In this document: positions 43,335-48,199 of the stretch, one piece after another
Numbering within the stretch: the first letter of the stretch is position 1
How the letters are laid out: each line of letters opens with the position of its first letter
Assembly (NCBI GenBank): GCA_000827205.1
Contig: KN832554.1
Coordinates: 1-48,199 of the forward strand
Length of the DNA: 48,199 bases
Direction: 5' to 3'
Origin: Plicaturopsis crispa FD-325 SS-3
Lineage: Eukaryota > Basidiomycota > Agaricomycetes > Amylocorticiales > Amylocorticiaceae
Notes under the pieces: generated by a model
Database searches by the model: none
The model's input: the letters and a program-made list of their open reading frames with translations, nothing else
Told to the model about the DNA's origin: nothing
Program-made: the position numbers and the translations under genes

Positions 43335-45645
43335 AAAGGTGAAGCGTAGAGAGAGGGGGGAGGGTGCGAATGTGCGTGATACTCACCGTGCTTTGAATGG
43401 TCGTGTCTGACGTTTTCCTCACTCGCCCCTGCTGACATTTCCCTTGGTAGCTACTGTTGACGTCTCCCCGAGCTGACGTTTCCGCTGCCACCGATCCACA
43501 ACCTAGGCAAGCTGCCTGAAAATTCCGACACGGCTCCCCCAGGGTAGGTACATATATATCCCGCCACGTCTGCGTCCACGTTCACAACGTCCACGCCGTT
43601 TCGCACTGCGGCGTCGTCCTCGCGCCGCACGAATGTCTTCCCGCGCACAGCGAGCGTCGTTTTCGCGCCGCACGAGTGCTTTCTCGTGCCGCACGAGTGC
43701 CTTCTCGTGCCGCGCTAGCACGCTGCACCTGGGCCAGCGCCGTCTTTGCGCGTAGTCTTGCGGAGGCATTTTCAGCGAAGACGTCCACGCTAACGTCCCT
43801 GTGGTCCACGGATTCCCCTGCGCACGTGCAAGGACGTGTTGCCGAGCGCATGACAATCCTCGAGGCTCGTGCAGCGCGTAACTCCGTAGGCGCGTCCGTC
43901 GTTATGCGCGCACGTCCGTCCGTCACCGTTGCAGCCCGTCTTTTGTTCGCCCAGCCCGTGACCCAGCCCTTTCCCCGTTCGTGCCCTTAGCCCGTGTCCC
44001 GTGTGCACCGACTTGGCCGGTGTCCTGTTCGTACTCGGCCAGTGTCCCGTTCGTACTCGGCCGGTGTCCCGTTCGCGCGGGCCCAAGCCGTCTCCCGCTC
44101 GCACGCAGTCCGTCTCGGGTGTGCGCCCAGCCCGTCTCCAGTTCTCGCACTCTGCCCGTCTCCAGCTCTTGCACTCTGCCCGTCTCCCGTTCTCGCACTC
44201 TGCCCGTCTCCCGTTCTCGCACTCTGCCCGTGTTCCGTTCTCGCGCTCTGCCCGTCTCCAGTTCTCGCACTCTGCCCGTGTCCCGTTCTCGTACTCGGCC
44301 GGTGTCCCGCTCGCTCATACAGCCCGTCTCGTTCTCACAAACCCCGTCCCCTGCTCACGCTCCTTCCGTCTCTCGTCCCCATCTCCCGCTCACGCACACA
44401 ATTCGTCTTCTGCGCGTGCTAGTTCAGCGTCTGCGCGTGCTTGTTCAGCGTCTGCGCGTGCTTGTTCAGCATTGCAGTGCGGCTGTCTGCTCACCCACGA
44501 AGAATCCGCGCCGTGCTCACCCACGAAGAATCCGCGCCGTCCTCGCTCAGGGGGAAGGCGTACCAAGCCGACGCCTACGATCGATTCGCTGCACACGAAA
44601 CCGCAGTGCCGTGTATATTCCACTCCCCGTGCGATCCGTCCTCGAGTCCGCTGCGGCCCTCGTGCACTGCTCACACCTTATACTAGCGTCTGGACCTATC
44701 ATGGCCTGGCTGGGTCTCGCACTCAGTTGCTATTACCTGCTTAAATCTCGATATCACCTGCTTCAATCTCGATATTACCTGCTTAGATCACGAACCGCCG
44801 GACTCGCGTGTATATCCATGGTATTTAGCATAATCTGTACACTGATTCTGTACACTGTACACTGTTCGGAAATTCGGTCTCGCCGATATCAGTCTCGTCA
44901 GCACACGGGGCATGGGTCAAACCGCTCAAACCGCTCAAACGTGAAACTTGCGCCCAAACGTGAAACGTGCCCACCGTGAACCTTGTACGTCCCCAATAAC
45001 CTCGTACGTACCCAATAACCTCGTACGTCCCCAATAGACGGTGTACACGCGGATGAGAGCTGGCCCTCGTGGGCGCACCGGTGTCGTGAGCGTAAGAGGA
45101 ACGTGGGGGATTTAGATGCTGCTAGGTAGACGACGGTGAATGAGCAGATAATAGGAGGAGAGTGCGCAGATGATAGGAGGAGAGTGCGCACGATACAGGA
45201 GGAGAGTGCGCACGATACAGGAGGAGAATGCGCACTCGACGGGACGAGCATGGGCATGACGAGAAGATCATGCACAACGCGGAGACGAGCACGCGTGCAC
45301 GACGGAGAGGATGTATGTCCACACAGTGTCGCTAACGTTGTAGAGCTGGGTGGAGCCCTGGACCACCGGATAACGATGCGCACTCACGACGGGAAGAGCA
45401 TGTGCACGACGGGACAAGCAGTGTACGCGTGCTTGACAAGCACGCGTACAGCACGCGGAGAGGATGTCCAAACAGGTTGTTTCAGAATGGGAGGAACCCT
45501 GGACCACCGGAGAATGACGACGGGAGGCGGACGATGGCCCTGTGGAGAGGAGTCGGCGCTAACCCTGCCAGCTCGGAGGGTTGACGCAGCACTGGATAGA
45601 TGTGCCTTCGATTCAAATTTGATCTACTATGTAGTGCAACGCAGC
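43335..45645. repeat. Minisatellite-rich intergenic region
   Basis: About 2.3 kb consist largely of tandem arrays with different units: CGTGCCGCACGAGTGC near 43650-43715; 22-bp units with GTACTCGGCC at 44031 and 44053; a 24-bp array at 44127-44318; three 21-bp units (GTTCAGCGTCTGCGCGTGCTT) near 44411-44470; two 27-bp units at about 44502-44555 (CCACGAAGAATCCGCGCCGT); CTCGATATTACCTGCTT units near 44745-44790; CCTCGTACGTACCCAATAA units near 45000-45040; and AGGAGAGTGCGCA units at about 45155-45235. Long frames here stay open because the repeats lack stops in several phases, so no gene is called. Confidence 0.8.
44127..44318 (+). repeat. 24-bp minisatellite, about eight units
   Basis: The word TCTGCCCGT recurs exactly every 24 bp (44151, 44175, 44199, 44223, 44247, 44271), and the following unit has changed to CTCGGCCGG. 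The consensus begins CTCGCACTCTGCCCGTCTCC. Because 24 is a multiple of three, the array is open in several frames and gives repetitive peptides that should not be taken as genes. Confidence 0.9.
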
Positions 45646-45646
45646 A

Positions 45647-46039
45647 GTAGATCAAGGACGCAGCACTGACTCGGAGAAGACGCAGCACGACGCAGCACTT
45701 GCCACTGGACCGAGGGGAGCGGAGACGAGAGCAACGCCATGAATATTGACGGAAAACACGTGCTTCCATTGTTGACGTCTGTTATTCCCGCACGCCATCG
45801 GCCCCCAAAGCCTCCGCGTCTCGCCTTCATCTCGTCTTCGCTCATCACGGCCAGTGCTGCGTCTGATCTCCGAGCCCGTTGTCCGGCTCTCGTGTCGTTG
45901 TCATACTTACATGCTCGACATGGGTCCAGTTCTCCCTTTGGCATGCCCTCCTCTCGTGCTTTGTATACTTTGTGTATATACTCTGCGCTACCTTCATATA
46001 TGATTAATTTAAATTTAATATGCCAAGTTCTTGATCTAC
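45647..46039. repeat. Dispersed repeat with inverted arms, related to 35755-35910
   Basis: The centre (45748-45830) matches 35836-35910. Inner inverted arms lie at 45670-45689 (CTCGGAGAAGACGCAGCAC) and 45854-45874 (reverse complement CTCGGAGATCAGACGCAGCAC). Outer arms GTAGATCAAG and CTTGATCTAC lie at 45647-45656 and 46030-46039. The fold-back layout with a second copy nearby suggests a small non-autonomous DNA element or an inverted duplication. No transposase was seen. Confidence 0.5.
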
Positions 46040-46188
46040 TCCTACTAGTAAACTGCAAATGCCACCTCGCGTCTCTGTAATTGAGCTACCATGGCCATCT
46101 CCCGGAACGCGACAACGCCGGTGCTGCGACATCAATGAACGATTAATGTTCTCAGTAAAAACGAAAGTCGCGCTGTAGTCTAGGGATA

Positions 46189-46221
46189 GTCACGGAAAGT
46201 CTTAGCACGACTTCCCGTGAC
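46189..46221. other. Hairpin, 13-bp stem and 7-base loop
   Basis: GTCACGGAAAGTC and GACTTCCCGTGAC are inverted repeats with a single mismatch, separated by TTAGCAC. The flanks contain further GTGACTTT and AGTCA words. It may form a cruciform or an RNA stem-loop. No T-run typical of a terminator follows. Confidence 0.7.
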
Positions 46222-46389
46222 TTTGTTATACATTTTTGACCGCCTTTTCCCATAATCGTGACTTTTGAAACTGCCAATAGTCAAACAATAGTCAAGGAAT
46301 AGTTGAGCAGAAGAGAAGCGAGGAATCACGCGCGGGTGGTTTCTAGTCGTCAATTATCTTACGGAGGTCTCGTTGTAGTCATTGAAAAA

Positions 46390-47370
46390 GTCAATTATAT
46401 TTTGTCTATTACGGAACTAAGGACATGGACTAGGTAACAGAACTGAAGGAGATCGGAATGGGGGCCAATGTCCAAAGACTCTACATCCCCAGCATGATAG
46501 ACAACAGGGCCGGGTGGGTAGACTGAGGCATTACAAGGCTTCTGCCAGTGTCCGTCGAGAAAGAGCATATGATCACCAGAGTGCAAGGGGCTACGAGCAG
46601 ACGAACTCACCCGCCCAGCAACAGCATACGCATGTCGATATTCGAGTTGGCACACAGCAACCACGGAGGGAGTGTCCCTGCAATACCTGTGCATCGCGAG
46701 AAACGGGTCAGTAACTTCAGATAGCGGTAAAGAAAATATATTTACGCACCGTTGTCTCTGTGCTCCTTCCCGGAGGATAAAGTGCCCATCAAAACAGCAT
46801 CTACGCGTCGCAAGAAATCAGTGTGTAATGAGCGTCCAGCAGCGAATGTACACATACCATCTTTTTGCACTCATTTATGGACATCACCGCCTTAGGGACG
46901 CCCGTATTTCCTTTGCTACAAGGATGCCTGAAGCTCTAGAGCACCTGCTCCAAAACGTCGATCCTGAAAGCGGGCCAGTCAAGACTTGATCATCCTTGTG
47001 CTCACGTACCTGCTCCAAACGAGACTCAGGAGTAGACGGACTACACGGCAATCCTGTCTGTAGCTGATCCGATCGTAGGCGCCTTCGGGTTCGTCCATTA
47101 ACGCGGTGTAGCCAGCTGGCAGATTCGGGAACAGCCCTCCCAGTTCGTCGTATGGGATACTTAGCAGCGGCGTCAAGTCGGATTACTGCCGCTGATATTC
47201 GTGTCCATCTTGATCTTGGACCCGCGATACGCGAGGAGCGCGGCGCCGCCGTCGGTCGACCCGCCGGACAGCGGTTCCTGGCTCGAGTAGTATTGTCTCC
47301 TAAGCGAGGTCAGCGCCTCGCCTTTAACGCCGCCTGCGAGCTCGCACGACCCTGCGCGCACCGATGTGCT
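46390..47370 (-). pseudogene. Decayed AMP-binding (adenylate-forming) enzyme gene
   Basis: On the minus strand near 46938-46855, 'CSKGNTGVPKAVMSIN' resembles the P-loop-like core of adenylate-forming enzymes (usually SSGSTGxPKAV.xTH) and is followed by a GTATGT donor-like site. Downstream, 'KPCNASVYPPGPVVYHAGDVES' and 'SDLLQFCYLV' (around 46520-46430) fit the next block in acyl-CoA synthetase/NRPS-like reductase families. Upstream stretches (YDELGGLFPNLPAGY; TDGGAALLAYRG) are less certain. Several stops and frame changes separate the pieces, so this looks like a dead host gene. It is recognised by motif only. Confidence 0.4.
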
Positions 47371-48199
47371 TCCCTACCAAGTAAGTACATCGTATTCTTT
47401 ACCAACGGGTGGACAGCAATCTCACCGGTGAAAGAATGGTGTGTATGCTCCTCAAAGCGCGCTCGGGTCGGGGGAGCCTTGATATCCACCTGTTATTGCA
47501 CGACGAGAAGGACCAAATCAGACGCTTCCATTGTGTGTGACGCTCGGGAACCGCGAGGAGTCACATCTCGGATCGGAGGAGTCGAGACAATGGGCGGAAG
47601 CACGGCTCATCGGCTCGGCCCAGAGTCTCGCGGTCCACCCATGTCGGTTTCGGGTGATGTGGATATTGTGTGGATATTGCATATGCGCCATTGTACTGCC
47701 CTGGTTGCGAGGGGCAAAATGGAATCTATGCAAAGATGCTCATTGCGATCTGGTAAAACTTGAAGGTCCGTGTTCACTGACCTGTGAGTTCCGAGCAGTG
47801 AGCACGACAGCTGGCGGAAACTGTCGCGTTTATGACCACTTTCGAGAACCCGAATCCCAGAAGATTGAGTGGAAGCAATCGAGGAAAGCGCCAAAGTTGA
47901 CGCACTCGGATTGAAAAGAGATAAAGGGCGCGCCGCGCGAATGAGGACACTTGCCTTTTTGGGATCGAAGAGTCAGGGTCGCGCGCATTGTCGATTGTTT
48001 GAAAGTTCATCGTTCATCTTCTCTTGACTCAGACACCCACCTGCTCTCGACAATATATTCAAAGCGCACATAGCTGCTCGAGCATTTTTACCTTCACAGA
48101 ACCCAGTAAGCGCACAATAGCTTCCCCTTCCGTCCGTAGCTGACTTCCTCGCTGGACAAAGCGTGAATCTACATTTCGACACGCCATCAGTGGCACAGC
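47371..48199. other. Right end of the window, no gene recognised
   Basis: Short overlapping frames on both strands have no recognisable domain. The sequence could include the N-terminal remains of the AMP-binding gene or the flank of a gene beyond the window. Confidence 0.4.

Noticed and set aside
43923-44979. Long open frames over the 44-kb region on both strands
   Set aside because: They are produced by the 24-bp minisatellite, which has no stops in several phases; the peptides are pure repeats.

Overview
This window comes from the nuclear genome of a filamentous basidiomycete, most likely an Agaricomycete. The genes are closely packed and broken by many 47-95 bp GT-AG introns. Several families present are typical of Agaricomycetes: FunK1-type kinases, the F-box-like 'ARTGTLISGS' family, and HAM1-like/DUF4449 proteins. 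No bacterial, organellar or CRISPR feature was seen. All exon structures were worked out by hand from splice signals, phase and family similarity recalled from memory; nothing was searched.

Left part (1-21.1 kb) is mostly core genome. It starts with a relic of a Ty3/Gypsy element beside a short CCCTAA array. Then come a large coiled-coil, Pro/Gln-rich protein (minus strand), ribosomal protein uL1 (RPL10A), and a 2OG-Fe(II) oxygenase-like protein (minus). A gene-poor stretch of about 4.5 kb follows. After it lie an NRG1-like two-finger C2H2 regulator, the catalytic subunit of protein phosphatase 4, the ribosome-biogenesis ABC-F ATPase ARB1 (minus), and a MYND-finger/MSS51-C-like protein. ARB1 and the MYND gene are divergent and share a promoter region of about 220 bp.

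Middle part (22.4-36.2 kb) is an accessory block built by duplication. Two intact tandem paralogues (minus) and a decayed third copy belong to an F-box-like family whose core carries a nucleotidyltransferase-like GS...SDLDL signature. Next come four FunK1 copies: two complete genes in tail-to-tail orientation, one pseudogene, and one N-terminally truncated but open copy. The 3' end and downstream flank of the neighbouring HAM1-like gene are duplicated between the kinase copies, so the block grew by segmental duplication.

Right part (36.2-48.2 kb) holds the HAM1-like gene, which has two greatly enlarged introns (about 2.1 kb and 0.9 kb) filled with degenerate 19-20 bp tandem repeats. Beside it is an open frame with an internal duplication of about 534 bp. 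Then follow about 2.4 kb of minisatellites, a dispersed repeat with inverted arms that is shared with the 35.8 kb region, and a decayed AMP-binding (adenylate-forming) gene. The last 0.7 kb shows no recognisable gene.

The core genes serve translation and ribosome assembly (uL1, ARB1), signalling (PP4c) and transcription (NRG1-like). The accessory block holds fast-evolving kinases and putative NTase-fold proteins without known pathway links.
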